From the NCBI GenBank assembly GCA_905480195.1, contig CAJQPN010000003.1, positions 62,001 to 126,000 of the forward strand: DNA of 64,000 nt. Direction: 5' to 3'. Under the pieces are notes generated by a model. That model was not told the origin of the DNA. It searched no databases and saw nothing but the letters and a program-made list of their open reading frames with translations. Shown here piece after piece: positions 53,560-63,023 of this stretch (within the stretch, counting starts at the first letter, position 1; each line of letters opens with the position of its first letter). Origin of the DNA: an uncultured Acidimicrobiales bacterium (GTDB taxonomy: Bacteria; Actinomycetota; Acidimicrobiia; Acidimicrobiales; Aldehydirespiratoraceae). A program made the translations under genes and the position numbers.

Positions 53560-54402
53560 ATGAGTGATTCTGTTGGACAGTATCTGAACGAGATCGGCGC
53601 AGTTGCGCTGCTCAACGCTCAAGAAGAGCGTGAACTCTCCCAGATCATCGAGAAGGGCTTCGAGGCCCGTGCTCGCAAAGACGCCGGCGAAAAGGGCCGC
53701 GACATCGAAAAGGCCCTTCGTGAATCCGCCGCTGCAAAGGACCGCTTTATTCGAGCGAATCTTCGTCTCGTGGTGAGCGTCGCCCGCCGCTATCCCCTTC
53801 CCCCGGGTATGGAACTCCTCGACCTGATCCAGGAGGGCAATCTCGGACTCGAGCATGCAGTCGACAAGTTCGACTGGCGCAAGGGATTCAAGTTTTCGAC
53901 GTACGCAACCTTCTGGATTCGTCAGGCGATCGGTCGTGCCCTTGACCAGAAGGCCTCACTCGTTCGCCTCCCAGGCGACCGCTCGGCGAGCCTGCGCGCA
54001 GCGCTCCGGGCCGTGTCAGGCGACGGCGACGAACTCGACGATGAACACGCTCGCCTGCACCGGTTGACTACTCCCACCAGCCTCGATCGCACCATCGGCG
54101 ACGACGATTCGAACGAACTCGTCGACCTCCTTCCCGACTCGAATCCCGGACCTGAGGTCGAAGTCATGGCGAACGCCGAGATGGAGATGGTCACCGGCCT
54201 TCTCGACATTCTCGACCATCGCGCCAAGTACGCAGTGGAGCAGCGCTTCGGCCTCGGTGATGGCCGCAAGCGCTCCTACCGTGAAGTCGGCGAAGATCTC
54301 GGCGTCACTGCCGAAGCTGCCCGTCGTTTGGTCAAGCGAGCCATTCACTCGGTTCGCGAGCATGCATCCGCAATGTCGGACTCGGTCGACGCCGTCGCCT
54401 GA
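53560..54402 (+). CDS. group 2 sigma-70 family factor
   Basis: This 280-residue sigma factor has region 1.2 (SVGQYLNEIGAVALLNAQEERELSQ), region 2 with NLRLVVSVARRY, LDLIQEGNLGL and FKFSTYATFWIRQAI, and region 4 with RFGLGDGRKRSYREVGEDLGV, VTAEAARRLVKRAI. Region 3 is compact. The size fits a non-essential group 2 factor such as HrdA-like or SigB-like proteins, not the primary factor. The start is the ATG at 53560, with AAGGA six bases before it. A terminator follows. Confidence 0.9.
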   Translation: MSDSVGQYLNEIGAVALLNAQEERELSQIIEKGFEARARKDAGEKGRDIEKALRESAAAKDRFIRANLRLVVSVARRYPLPPGMELLDLIQEGNLGLEHAVDKFDWRKGFKFSTYATFWIRQAIGRALDQKASLVRLPGDRSASLRAALRAVSGDGDELDDEHARLHRLTTPTSLDRTIGDDDSNELVDLLPDSNPGPEVEVMANAEMEMVTGLLDILDHRAKYAVEQRFGLGDGRKRSYREVGEDLGVTAEAARRLVKRAIHSVREHASAMSDSVDAVA

Positions 54403-54420
54403 CCGCCGTAGCACGCTGAA

Positions 54421-54460
54421 CCGAAGCCCTCGCCTCTGAGCGAGGGCTTCGGCCGTTTTC
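54421..54460 (+). terminator. intrinsic terminator after the sigma gene
   Basis: CCGAAGCCCTCGC and its exact complement pair over 13 bases around a six-base loop. CCGTTTTC follows the stem. It lies 18 bases after the sigma stop. Confidence 0.88.
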
Positions 54461-54568
54461 TCGGCTGCTGTCGAAGGTCCCAACGGGCCTTACGGGCCGA
54501 ATCCGAACGGGAGGTTTCTCGCACACCGGTTGGCGAAGCTGTCTACAGGCCCCACACTTGTAGTCGTG

Positions 54569-55912
54569 ATGACGACCTGGACTCCCAGCACCTGGCGCGA
54601 TCGAGAGGCCAAGCATCAGCCCGAGTGGCCCGATGACGGCGAACTCGATCAGGCCGAAAAGATGCTCGGGCAGATGCCACCACTGGTGTTCGCCGGCGAA
54701 GCCCGCAACCTCACCTCGCAACTGGCGAGGGTTGCGGCCGGTCAGGCGTTCCTGCTGCAGGCCGGTGATTGCGCCGAATCCTTCGACAGTTCAGCCGACT
54801 CCATCCGCGACAAGCTTCGAGTGATTCTGCAGATGGCCGTCGTTTTGACCTATTCGGGCGGACTCCCCGTCGTCAAGGTTGGCCGTATCGCCGGCCAGTT
54901 TGCCAAACCGCGCTCTTCGGCAACCGAGACCCAGGGCGACACCGAACTCCCGTCGTTCCTCGGCCAGATCGTGAATGACACTGGTTTCACCGAATCGGAG
55001 CGCCGACCGGACGCACAACGCCTACTCACCGCGTACAACCGCGCCGCTTCGACGCTGAACCTCCTCCGAGCATTCACCCGCGGTGGTTACGCCGACCTGA
55101 GCCAAATCAACACCTGGAACCGCGAGTTTGTCGCCTCCTCCCCCGCTGGCGAGCGGTATGCCCAGATGGCCGACGAGATCGATCGAGCACTCCGCTTCAT
55201 GCATGCTTGCGGCATAGATGGCGAGAGAGTGCCTGCGATTCGCGAGGTCGACTTCTTCACAAGCCACGAAGCGCTACTGCTCAACTACGAGCAAGCCCTT
55301 ACTCGCCAGGATTCGCTGACGGGCGACTGGTACGACTGCTCGGCCCACATGCTCTGGGTCGGCGAGCGAACCCGACAGGTAGGCGGCGCGCACGTCGAGT
55401 TCTTGCGGGGCGTCGAGAACCCACTCGGATGCAAGGTCGGTCCGACCGTCACACCAGCCGACGTCATCGATATCTGTGAATCGCTCAATCCCAATCGTGT
55501 CCCAGGTCGACTCACGCTGATCACCCGCCAGGGATCCGAGAACGTGCGCACGAACCTGCCGCCCCTGCTCGCAGCGGTTCGCGACTCGGGGCACCCTGTC
55601 GTATGGGCCTGCGACCCGATGCACGGCAACACGTACACCGCGCCGAACGGCCGCAAGACCCGCCATTTCGACAGTGTGCTCGAGGAGATCTCAGGGTTCT
55701 TTGCAGCCCACCGCGAAGAAGGCACCTGGCCGGGCGGTATCCACGTCGAACTCACCGGTGACAGTGTCACCGAATGTGTGGGAGGGGGCGATGGGATCGA
55801 CGAGGACGCTCTCGACGAGGCGTACGAGACGATGTGCGACCCACGCCTAAACGGTCGTCAGAGCGTCGACCTCGCGTTCATGGTCGCCGACATGCTCCAC
55901 AGCCGGGGCTGA
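54569..55912 (+). CDS. aroG: 3-deoxy-7-phosphoheptulonate synthase, class II
   Basis: This is the first enzyme of the shikimate pathway, condensing phosphoenolpyruvate and erythrose 4-phosphate. The 447-residue length and motifs are class II (plant and actinobacterial type): LLQAGDCAESF, KVGRIAGQFAKPRSS, NREFVASSPAGERY, FFTSHEALLLNYEQALTR, SAHMLWVGERTRQ, GCKVGPTV, ITRQGSEN and WACDPMHGNT. The start is the ATG at 54569; a frame open from 54530 adds little. Confidence 0.96.
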   Translation: MTTWTPSTWRDREAKHQPEWPDDGELDQAEKMLGQMPPLVFAGEARNLTSQLARVAAGQAFLLQAGDCAESFDSSADSIRDKLRVILQMAVVLTYSGGLPVVKVGRIAGQFAKPRSSATETQGDTELPSFLGQIVNDTGFTESERRPDAQRLLTAYNRAASTLNLLRAFTRGGYADLSQINTWNREFVASSPAGERYAQMADEIDRALRFMHACGIDGERVPAIREVDFFTSHEALLLNYEQALTRQDSLTGDWYDCSAHMLWVGERTRQVGGAHVEFLRGVENPLGCKVGPTVTPADVIDICESLNPNRVPGRLTLITRQGSENVRTNLPPLLAAVRDSGHPVVWACDPMHGNTYTAPNGRKTRHFDSVLEEISGFFAAHREEGTWPGGIHVELTGDSVTECVGGGDGIDEDALDEAYETMCDPRLNGRQSVDLAFMVADMLHSRG

Positions 55913-56156
55913 CCACCAAAGACCCGGGCACTGCATCCAGCAAATAGGTTCATTCCGTTGCGTGGGGAGACACTCCCTACGTCAGCGAAAGAAACACCTT
56001 GTGCAAGTCCTACTGCTGTTCTTGAGCGTCGTTCTGTTCCGGACTCCTTCACCACGGCTCCGACAATGAGCATGTTCTCGCCCGATGGCGTCGCAGCCAC
56101 CGGCCCCTCTATGGATGGTTCGCAGTCCGGCGGGCGGCGAATCGGAGGAGTTACGC

Positions 56157-56759
56157 ATGACGCTCACTGAAATCCGCCCGCCCATACAGAGAGCGACTGA
56201 CTACAGTCGACGTGTGACTTCAGCCAAAGCTCCTGTGTTCAACGAGGTTGAGGCTGCGTTTTCTCGGGGTGATGACAACGCTCTGCGCTTGGCTTATGAG
56301 GCGCATGGCCGCATGGTGTACGGCTTCTGTGCTCGTTCACTCGACCCCGAACGAGCCAAGGATGTCACGCAGGAAGTTTTCGTGAGCGCTTGGAGGGCCC
56401 GGCATCGTTACGACCCTGCAAAGGGGCGCCTCGGGGCCTGGATCATGGCAATCACTCGTAATCGAATCATCGACAACGTGCGCTCCGAGAAGCGACACAG
56501 CGATCGTCGGGCCGACGAAGACTCAGTCGAACTCTTCACGGACGCAGAGGTCGATGCCACGAGCGACAAAATGCTCGTGGCCGACGCTCTCCTCGAGCTG
56601 TCGGAGCGCGCACGAGAGGTCATCACGCTCGCGTACTTCCATGATCTCACCCATCCACAAATCGCCGAGCGCACCAACATTCCGCTCGGCACCGTAAAAA
56701 GCGACATCCGGCGGGGGCTTGCCCGGATTCGTCAACATCTGGAGACCCAGCATGACTGA
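56157..56759 (+). CDS. ECF sigma factor
   Basis: The 200-residue ECF sigma factor has region 2 with LRLAYEAHGRMVYGFCARSL, AKDVTQEVFVSAWRA and AWIMAITRNRIIDNVR, and region 4 with LLELSERAREVITLAYFHDLTHPQIAERTNIPLGTVKSDIRRGLARIR. The start is the ATG at 56157, preceded by GGAGGAG at spacing seven. Its stop overlaps the following anti-sigma-like gene by eight bases, so the two are co-translated. This resembles a SigK/RskA-type pair. Confidence 0.92.
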   Translation: MTLTEIRPPIQRATDYSRRVTSAKAPVFNEVEAAFSRGDDNALRLAYEAHGRMVYGFCARSLDPERAKDVTQEVFVSAWRARHRYDPAKGRLGAWIMAITRNRIIDNVRSEKRHSDRRADEDSVELFTDAEVDATSDKMLVADALLELSERAREVITLAYFHDLTHPQIAERTNIPLGTVKSDIRRGLARIRQHLETQHD

Positions 56760-57426
56760 CGACATACTGCACCTGACAGACGACGAAACCCGCGTTGAAG
56801 CAATCTTGCGAACAATGTCTGCCGATGACCTCGAGCGGGAGGCTCCACCCGACGACCTTTGGACAGAAATTGAAGCGGCGGTGGCTGCCGAACATGCGGT
56901 GACTGCCACAGAGTACGAATTCGACGACAACGTCGTGGACATGACATCCCGGTTTCGTTCTCGGCCATCCATACTCGTTGCGGCCGCCGCCGCACTGCTC
57001 GTTTTGGTGGGCATCTTTGTGACCACGTCCGGCTCCGGCGGGTCGAACTATGAGGTCGTCGGCGGCGCAGACCTGAGTTGGGCCAACGGCTTCGTTGAGG
57101 GCGGTATGAATGCGACCGCTCGTGCGTCGGTGCTTGCCGACGGCGAGGCCGAGGCTGTTCGGCTCGACGAGACGGCGCTACCGCCTGCTCCTGAAGGGGC
57201 CGACCTTGAGCTCTGGCTGATCGGCGTAGACAGCAAAGGTGAGCTGACGATCCAAAGCATCGGCGTGATCGCCGATCCAACGGAGGGACGGGTTTACGAG
57301 GTTCCGGCCGAGTTTGACCCCGCGTCCTTCGACACCGTGTTGGTCGACATCAGCGTTGAACCTCGCGACGGCAACGCCGCCCACTCCGGGGCGTCGATCG
57401 TGCGAGGGCCAGTTGTCGAGGCCTAG
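56752..57426 (+). CDS. RskA-like anti-sigma factor
   Basis: The 224-residue protein starts with about 60 cytoplasmic residues, has one helix at about 72-90 (SILVAAAAALLVLVGIFV) and an extracytoplasmic domain with DLELWLIGVDSKG and VYEVPAEFDPASFDTVLVDI, which fits the RskA C-terminal domain. In the best-studied case, regulated proteolysis frees the sigma factor. It should hold the upstream ECF sigma inactive. Confidence 0.88.
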   Translation: MTDDILHLTDDETRVEAILRTMSADDLEREAPPDDLWTEIEAAVAAEHAVTATEYEFDDNVVDMTSRFRSRPSILVAAAAALLVLVGIFVTTSGSGGSNYEVVGGADLSWANGFVEGGMNATARASVLADGEAEAVRLDETALPPAPEGADLELWLIGVDSKGELTIQSIGVIADPTEGRVYEVPAEFDPASFDTVLVDISVEPRDGNAAHSGASIVRGPVVEA

Positions 57427-57440
57427 CCGTCGGGCCAGCG

Positions 57441-57581
57441 CTAGATCTCGACTGCCGTAAACCCGAGCCTGCCGAGATTTCGTTCCGAAGCGTCGCAGTT
57501 GCGGGTCATCAAATGCTCGTAGTCGAAGGTGTGATCTGCGAGGCCCGGAGCCGCCGGTTCGACAGTGTCGAGGCCCACCAC
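57441..57581 (-). pseudogene. possible gene remnant or tiny ORF
   Basis: In the 277-base gap between the anti-sigma and tldE genes, a 46-residue frame reads GLADHTFDYEHLMTRNCDAS and then ERNLGRLGFTAVEI before a TAG. The composition looks like natural protein, and a stop interrupts it upstream. It may be the tail of a decayed gene or a small ORF. Nothing else is visible in this gap. Confidence 0.2.
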
Positions 57582-57703
57582 GCCGGCCTAATCGTCAACG
57601 CATTCCGTTTCGTTGGGTGTTACCGGCCCAATCACGCGTGACGAGTCAGCACGGCACCTTGGCACCCGGGTGCTCGACTTCGATGACGCGCTCGGGATTC
57701 TCG

Positions 57704-59041
57704 TCAGAGGGTGAACGTCATCTCCGATACGAGCGCGCCGGGGAGTCGCAGGCTCTCCATCGAGCGGTGCTCATAGGTCGAGGAGTCCAAGATCGTCTCA
57801 GCCGTCTCGGTGAGACCCTCGAGCCGATCACCGAGGAGGTTGAAGGCGGAATCATCGAACCGCAAAACCTCAATTGGCGCCACGATCTCGCCACCCTCAA
57901 CCCAGAAGGTTCCAAATCGGGTCATGCCAGTCGTTCGACACGCCGTGCGATCCGAGAAGTTCAGATACCACAGGTTGCCGATGTAGAGGCCCGTATCGAG
58001 TGCGTCAAGTAGGCCAGCAGCAGGGAGAGACCCGGGGCTCATCGCGAGAGCGAGCGGATACTCGTAGTCCTCAGCACCGTTTGTTGCGACGCCGTACTCC
58101 TGGGCCGAGCGTGGCGATACGAGATGGCTGTCGAACGCGCCGTTGGTGATCAGCTGGACCGCGTTGGGCCGCTGAAAACCAGCTCGTTGGAAGTCGGGCG
58201 CAACGCCCCCAGCAATGTCCTCGACGATCGATACGGCCGGAGCGAAAGAGGCGCCCTCGGTCACCATCCGCAGCAAGGGTGTCTGGCGGGTCTCGTGAGC
58301 CCGGAGCCCGAAGCCACCCCACGACAGCATCCCCATGATCTCCTGCATCGCCGCTGGCGCAAGGTACGAGCGGTAGCCGCCGGGCGGCAGATTCTTTGGT
58401 GGGCGACCGAGTGCTACAAGCTCGCGAACCGACCAGTCGATCTTCGACCGAAATGCCTGTTCGTCCCAGCTGGTGCCGGCGTATGCGTTCTTGGTGGCCT
58501 TATCGCCTCGCAGATGCAGCGACCAATCAAGATTGAACGTCGTCGCATCGAACCAGTTGCGCTGGCCCATCGACGACCCGAACGCTTCGAAGGTGGAACC
58601 GGCCGCGTAGATCCCCACGAAGTCGTTGCCAGTAGCCCCCGTCGATACCGCGTCGACGGCATCAGCTGCGGCGGGAAGCTCTCCGAGGACGGAACGCTCG
58701 GAGTCGCTGCCATCGGTAGCGAAGAGAAGGTACGGATCCTCGGGTAAGACAGCGCGCTGAGCCCGCAGATCGTCGAGCAACACCGCGACGCGTACCTGAT
58801 CGGTCGCTGGGTGGCCGGTGAGGGTCACGCTTCCTTCGGCATGGTTGCGGCCGCTGATCAAATCGATCGCCAGCGACTGCTGTTGCACGCTGCCGGCTTG
58901 GCGCACAGCCCCATGGTTGAAACGAACGAAGTCACTGTTCTCACCACGGAGCGAGGCCAGCAATACTTCGTCACCTCGAAGGGTCCCCGTTGCCCACGTG
59001 ACGAGATCGTCGAACCGTTCGCGAGCATCATCGACGCTCAC
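57704..59041 (-). CDS. tldE: TldE/PmbA-family metalloprotease partner
   Basis: TldD and TldE form a heterodimeric protease that trims small proteins and peptides. The 445-residue product is the TldE-type subunit: it has the family N-terminal VRFNHGAVRQAGSVQQQSLAIDLISG and the C-terminal NLWYLNFSDRTACRTTGMTRFGTFWVEGGEI but no HExxxH motif. Its start overlaps the tldD stop by four bases. Confidence 0.9.
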   Translation of the reverse strand: MSVDDARERFDDLVTWATGTLRGDEVLLASLRGENSDFVRFNHGAVRQAGSVQQQSLAIDLISGRNHAEGSVTLTGHPATDQVRVAVLLDDLRAQRAVLPEDPYLLFATDGSDSERSVLGELPAAADAVDAVSTGATGNDFVGIYAAGSTFEAFGSSMGQRNWFDATTFNLDWSLHLRGDKATKNAYAGTSWDEQAFRSKIDWSVRELVALGRPPKNLPPGGYRSYLAPAAMQEIMGMLSWGGFGLRAHETRQTPLLRMVTEGASFAPAVSIVEDIAGGVAPDFQRAGFQRPNAVQLITNGAFDSHLVSPRSAQEYGVATNGAEDYEYPLALAMSPGSLPAAGLLDALDTGLYIGNLWYLNFSDRTACRTTGMTRFGTFWVEGGEIVAPIEVLRFDDSAFNLLGDRLEGLTETAETILDSSTYEHRSMESLRLPGALVSEMTFTL

Positions 59042-60474
59042 GCTTCACCTCCGAACACCTGCACAGCGCTGAAACGACAATGTGGTGACGCATGCCCCAC
59101 CCGGATCACCTGGTTCGGTTCGCCTTTCCCACAGTTGGGTGTGCCCATCGTGGTGAAGTCGTCAGCAACCCCGGTGAGGTTCCGCCAGAAGGTCGACGAG
59201 ATCCCCCGATAGTTCGGGTTTCGGACGATGCCGGTGATCTCGCCGTTCTCGATCATCCGCCCGAGTTCGCACCCGAATTGGAACTTGTTGCGACTGTCGT
59301 CGATCGACCACGAGACATTCGTCTCCATGAGAACGCCGTGCTCTATGCCAGCGATCAGCTCGTCGACCGTGGCTTCACCGGCCTCGACATTGAGGTTCGC
59401 CATGCGATCGATGGGCGGTCGGTTCCAGCTCGACGCCCTGCTGTTCGCCACGCCGTTGAGCCCGGCCCTCGCTTGGGAGATCGTGCCTCCCATGGGGCGC
59501 TGCAGGATGCCACTCTTGATGAGGTAGGTCCGTTGGGCCGGCGTTCCATCGTCGTCGTAGCCGTAGCTCGCCACCTCACCGGCAACGGTCGGGTCGAACG
59601 TGACGTTGAGCAACTCGGATCCGTACTGGTACGTGCCGAACATGTCAGGCGTTACAAAGCTCGTGCCGGCGTAGTTTCGCTCGTCACCCAGAATGCGATC
59701 GAGTTCGAGCGGATGCCCGATCGACTCGTGGATCTGGAGAACCATCTGATCGGGAGCGAGAAGCAGGTCCATGACGCCGGTCGGACAGTTCGGGGCGTCG
59801 AGGAGGGCCACCGCCTCCTCACCGATTCGAACGGGCGCATCGGCGAACCCATGCTCGGCCATCACCTCGAGACCCCCTTGGCCGCCGAAGGCAGCCCGGC
59901 CATAGGTGCGCGTCTGTGTGTTCGACCCCACGTTCGCCGTGGCATGAAGGTCGGGGAAGACCTGCCGGATCCGTTGCGCAACCCGGCCTCCACCGTTGGT
60001 GATGAGGAGCGTCTCGACGTCGTAACGAAGCATCGCCGCACCCCGGTCGACGATGCGGTCATCGACGTTCATCGCCGAATCGGCGCGCACGAGGATTGCA
60101 ATCTGATCCACCAGATCCATCGAGTCGAACGATTCCGCCACCGGTGTCTCGTAGTCGCCCACGGTGTGAAGCAGCGGCGTCTGGTCGACGACACTCCGGC
60201 CTGCGGTCGCTTGGGCCCAATCCGACGCACGCTCAACAGCTGCGGCAAGGCCGGCGTCGGTCAGGTCGCTCGTCGCCCCGTAGCCGATACCCCCGTCACG
60301 CCACACCGTGAACATGACGCCTTCGTCGTGGGATGCGGCAGGAGGTTCGACTACCCCGTTCCGGACACTGAGATTCGTGCCCCTCTCGACGACGTGTCGG
60401 GCACTTGCGTAGTCGGCGTCAGCCGGCAGCATCCCGCGCAGCCTGTCTTCGAGCCTGGTTTCCAGATCGGTCAT
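59038..60474 (-). CDS. tldD: TldD-family zinc metalloprotease
   Basis: The catalytic subunit carries the metal motif HESIGH at residues 249-254 (ordinary TldD has HExxGH, so the motif is intact). The 478-residue length, GQGGLEVMAEHGF, SRASSWNRPPIDRMANLNVEAG and FQFGCELGRMIENGEITGIVRNPNYRG are family features. Substrates are unknown here; no microcin or RiPP gene is adjacent. Confidence 0.92.
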   Translation of the reverse strand: MTDLETRLEDRLRGMLPADADYASARHVVERGTNLSVRNGVVEPPAASHDEGVMFTVWRDGGIGYGATSDLTDAGLAAAVERASDWAQATAGRSVVDQTPLLHTVGDYETPVAESFDSMDLVDQIAILVRADSAMNVDDRIVDRGAAMLRYDVETLLITNGGGRVAQRIRQVFPDLHATANVGSNTQTRTYGRAAFGGQGGLEVMAEHGFADAPVRIGEEAVALLDAPNCPTGVMDLLLAPDQMVLQIHESIGHPLELDRILGDERNYAGTSFVTPDMFGTYQYGSELLNVTFDPTVAGEVASYGYDDDGTPAQRTYLIKSGILQRPMGGTISQARAGLNGVANSRASSWNRPPIDRMANLNVEAGEATVDELIAGIEHGVLMETNVSWSIDDSRNKFQFGCELGRMIENGEITGIVRNPNYRGISSTFWRNLTGVADDFTTMGTPNCGKGEPNQVIRVGHASPHCRFSAVQVFGGEA

Positions 60475-60557
60475 TCGCAGAGACTAGGCGGTGAACGATC
60501 GGGGGCTACCAGTCGCCTCGTTGACCTCCGTGGCACTGCATTCGGCGGTGACGCATG

Positions 60558-62060
60558 TCATGCCAGGTGTTCAACGAACCCTTCGAGTTGACGCAAATTG
60601 CGAACCTCGAACGTTCCATCACAGTGCTGGGCGTACTCCCCGACGATGGAGTCACCCGTGTCCCAGTAGCTATTCGGTTCTGGATTGAGCCAATGCACGG
60701 CGCGAGCTTTCTCACTCATAGCCTTGATGATCCAGCTCTCCGACGCGTGATAGTTGTTCCGTGCGTCGCCGAGAATCATGATCGACGTCCGCGGCCCGAT
60801 GTCGTTGCCGTACTTCTCCCAGAACACCTGAAGGGCGTGTCCGTAGTCGGAGTGACCGTCGACCCAAACGACATCCGCTTCGGTGTTGACCCGGTGAACG
60901 GCTTCGTTGATGTCCTCGACGCCCTCGAACATGTGGGTGACTTCATCAAGCCCGTCGATGAACACGAACGATCGCACCTTCGAGAACTGGCCGGAGATGG
61001 CGTAGACGAGGTGCAGAGTGAAGCGCGCGAACGCAGCGACCGAGCCGGAAATGTCAGCGATGACAAAGATCTCAGGTTTGTGGGGTCGCGGGTTTCGAAA
61101 CTTCGGTTCGGCAGGCACGCCGCCATAGCTGAGGCTGGCACGCACCGTCCGTCGGAAATCGAGCGGACCCTTCCGGCCATGACGTCGCTTGCGTTGCAGG
61201 CGAGCGGCGAGCTTACGGGTCAGTGGGTAGATCGCCTTGCGAAGCGATGCCATCTCTTCACGAGACGCATGCATGAAGTCGACATCTTCGGGGAGGGGCT
61301 TGCGTAGCGTCTTGGCCATCGCTTCAACACCACGGTCGGCGACAAGGCGGCGACGGATTTCAGCCTCGATCTCTTTTTGAAGACTGTCGATGCGTGACTG
61401 GTATTCGTCGCGCTGAAGCCGTTGCTCGAAGTCGGACGGTGCGTCGCCTTCCTCATTCTGCTCCTGTTCGAGCAGGCGTTCGAGTACTCCGTCAAGGTCC
61501 AGATTGCGGAGCGTTCGGTACAGGTAATAGGTGCCACCGACAGGCCGGCCCGGCTCCATACCGGCATAGCGTTTGACCGCCTGACGAGCGACCCCTCGCA
61601 TCATCTGTTGATCACCACGCATGAGCGATCGATAGAGCATCTCGGCAAGTTCTTCGGGCGAGAGGTTGTCGCCTCCACCGCCCTGCTGATCACCGCTGGA
61701 TTGTTCGCCCGGCTGCTCTTCGTCGTCCATCTCGGGCAGCTCAACCGTGTCGTCGCCGATAGAGAACTCGTCACCGCGCAGCGAGAAATAGACCTCGAAG
61801 ACGGTTTCGAATGCCTTCCAGTGGTTGTGGTGCTTGACCAGCGTCGCGGCCAGGGCGTACTTGAACGTCTGCCGATCTTCGAGCGGAACGTGCTTGATCG
61901 CCTGCATGGCATCGAGGTTCTCGGTGAGGCTCACCGGGAGTCCAGCTGCACGCAGCTGCACGATGAATCCGTTCAGCAGGTCGAGGATCGGGTCACCAAT
62001 CCCCTCCGGTGTCGCTACAGCATCGTCGAACGCAGCACCTTCGGTGACAGACATGGCCAA
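60558..62060 (-). CDS. CoxE-like VWA-domain protein
   Basis: The 500-residue protein has an N-terminal helical region, a glutamine/glycine-rich linker at about 105-125, and a C-terminal VWA domain with the MIDAS motif DISGS in IFVIADISGSVAAFARF near 340. Together with the MoxR-type ATPase gene 7 bases upstream it forms a CoxD/CoxE-like pair. Such pairs act as metal-insertion or complex-remodelling chaperones, but no CO dehydrogenase or other partner is near. Confidence 0.88.
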   Translation of the reverse strand: MAMSVTEGAAFDDAVATPEGIGDPILDLLNGFIVQLRAAGLPVSLTENLDAMQAIKHVPLEDRQTFKYALAATLVKHHNHWKAFETVFEVYFSLRGDEFSIGDDTVELPEMDDEEQPGEQSSGDQQGGGGDNLSPEELAEMLYRSLMRGDQQMMRGVARQAVKRYAGMEPGRPVGGTYYLYRTLRNLDLDGVLERLLEQEQNEEGDAPSDFEQRLQRDEYQSRIDSLQKEIEAEIRRRLVADRGVEAMAKTLRKPLPEDVDFMHASREEMASLRKAIYPLTRKLAARLQRKRRHGRKGPLDFRRTVRASLSYGGVPAEPKFRNPRPHKPEIFVIADISGSVAAFARFTLHLVYAISGQFSKVRSFVFIDGLDEVTHMFEGVEDINEAVHRVNTEADVVWVDGHSDYGHALQVFWEKYGNDIGPRTSIMILGDARNNYHASESWIIKAMSEKARAVHWLNPEPNSYWDTGDSIVGEYAQHCDGTFEVRNLRQLEGFVEHLA

Positions 62061-62067
62061 CGACAGA

Positions 62068-62946
62068 TCAGGGTGAAACGCCGTCGGCGGTGGCGAGTTC
62101 CTTGAGCGCCTTGTTGATGTCGCTCTGATACTTCAAGAGGATATTGATCGTCTGCGTAGCGGTCTGCTCATCGATCTTCTCGACTCCCAGAAGCACGAGC
62201 GTCTTTGCCCAATCGAGCGTCTCGGAGACACTCGGGTGCTTCTTGAGTTCGATCTGACGAATCGACCGCACCACTCGGGCGACCTGGTCGGCGAGGTTCT
62301 CGGTGATGTCGGGCACCTTGGTAAGCACGATCTCCTTCTCCCGCTCGATATCGGGGTAGTCGACGTGCAGGTAGAGGCAACGCCGCTTGAGCGCTTCGGA
62401 GAGCTCACGGGTGTTGTTGGAGGTGAGGAACACCAACGGGATCTGCTTTGCTTTGATCGTTCCGAGCTCGGGGATCGAGACCTGATAGTCAGAGAGGATC
62501 TCGAGCAAGAGCGCCTCGGTCTCGAGCTCGACACGGTCGACCTCGTCGATGAGGAGCACGACCGGCTCATCGGCGCTGATCGCCTCGAGAAGGGGACGGG
62601 TCAGGAGGAACTCATCGCTGAAGATGTCTTCGCTGATGTCGTCCCACTCTTCGCTACCGGACTCAGCCTGGATCCGCAGGAGCTGTTTCTTGTAGTTCCA
62701 TTCGTACAGCGCCTTTGCCTCGTCCAGGCCCTCGTAGCACTGGAGGCGGATCAGACGGGAACCGGTAATCTCCGAGACGCTCTTCGCGAGCTGGGTTTTC
62801 CCGGTCCCGGCGGGACCCTCGACGAGGATCGGCTTCTCGAGCCGGTCGGCGAGATACACCACGCCAGCGATGCCATCGTCAGACAAATAGTCGACGCCAG
62901 CGAGTTCATCTTTCAGAGACGCGACATCGGAGAAACGGTTCGACAT
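62068..62946 (-). CDS. MoxR-family AAA+ ATPase (CoxD-like)
   Basis: The 292-residue ATPase has Walker A GPAGTGKT at 44-51, Walker B VVLLIDEVDR, sensor 1 FLTSNNTRELSEALKRRC and the MoxR-type lid (YPDIEREKEIVLTKVP). It is the partner of the VWA protein downstream. The start is the ATG at 62946. Confidence 0.9.
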   Translation of the reverse strand: MSNRFSDVASLKDELAGVDYLSDDGIAGVVYLADRLEKPILVEGPAGTGKTQLAKSVSEITGSRLIRLQCYEGLDEAKALYEWNYKKQLLRIQAESGSEEWDDISEDIFSDEFLLTRPLLEAISADEPVVLLIDEVDRVELETEALLLEILSDYQVSIPELGTIKAKQIPLVFLTSNNTRELSEALKRRCLYLHVDYPDIEREKEIVLTKVPDITENLADQVARVVRSIRQIELKKHPSVSETLDWAKTLVLLGVEKIDEQTATQTINILLKYQSDINKALKELATADGVSP

Positions 62947-63023
62947 GACCGGTAGGTTAGCGGGCGTTAACCACGGCCCCTAAGTCGGTACAGCTCCGAT
63001 CCGTCAGCGGGCTGCCATCGATT

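Noticed and set aside
59092-60591. Plus-strand open frame of 499 residues
   Set aside because: It is antisense to tldD and has no recognisable domain.
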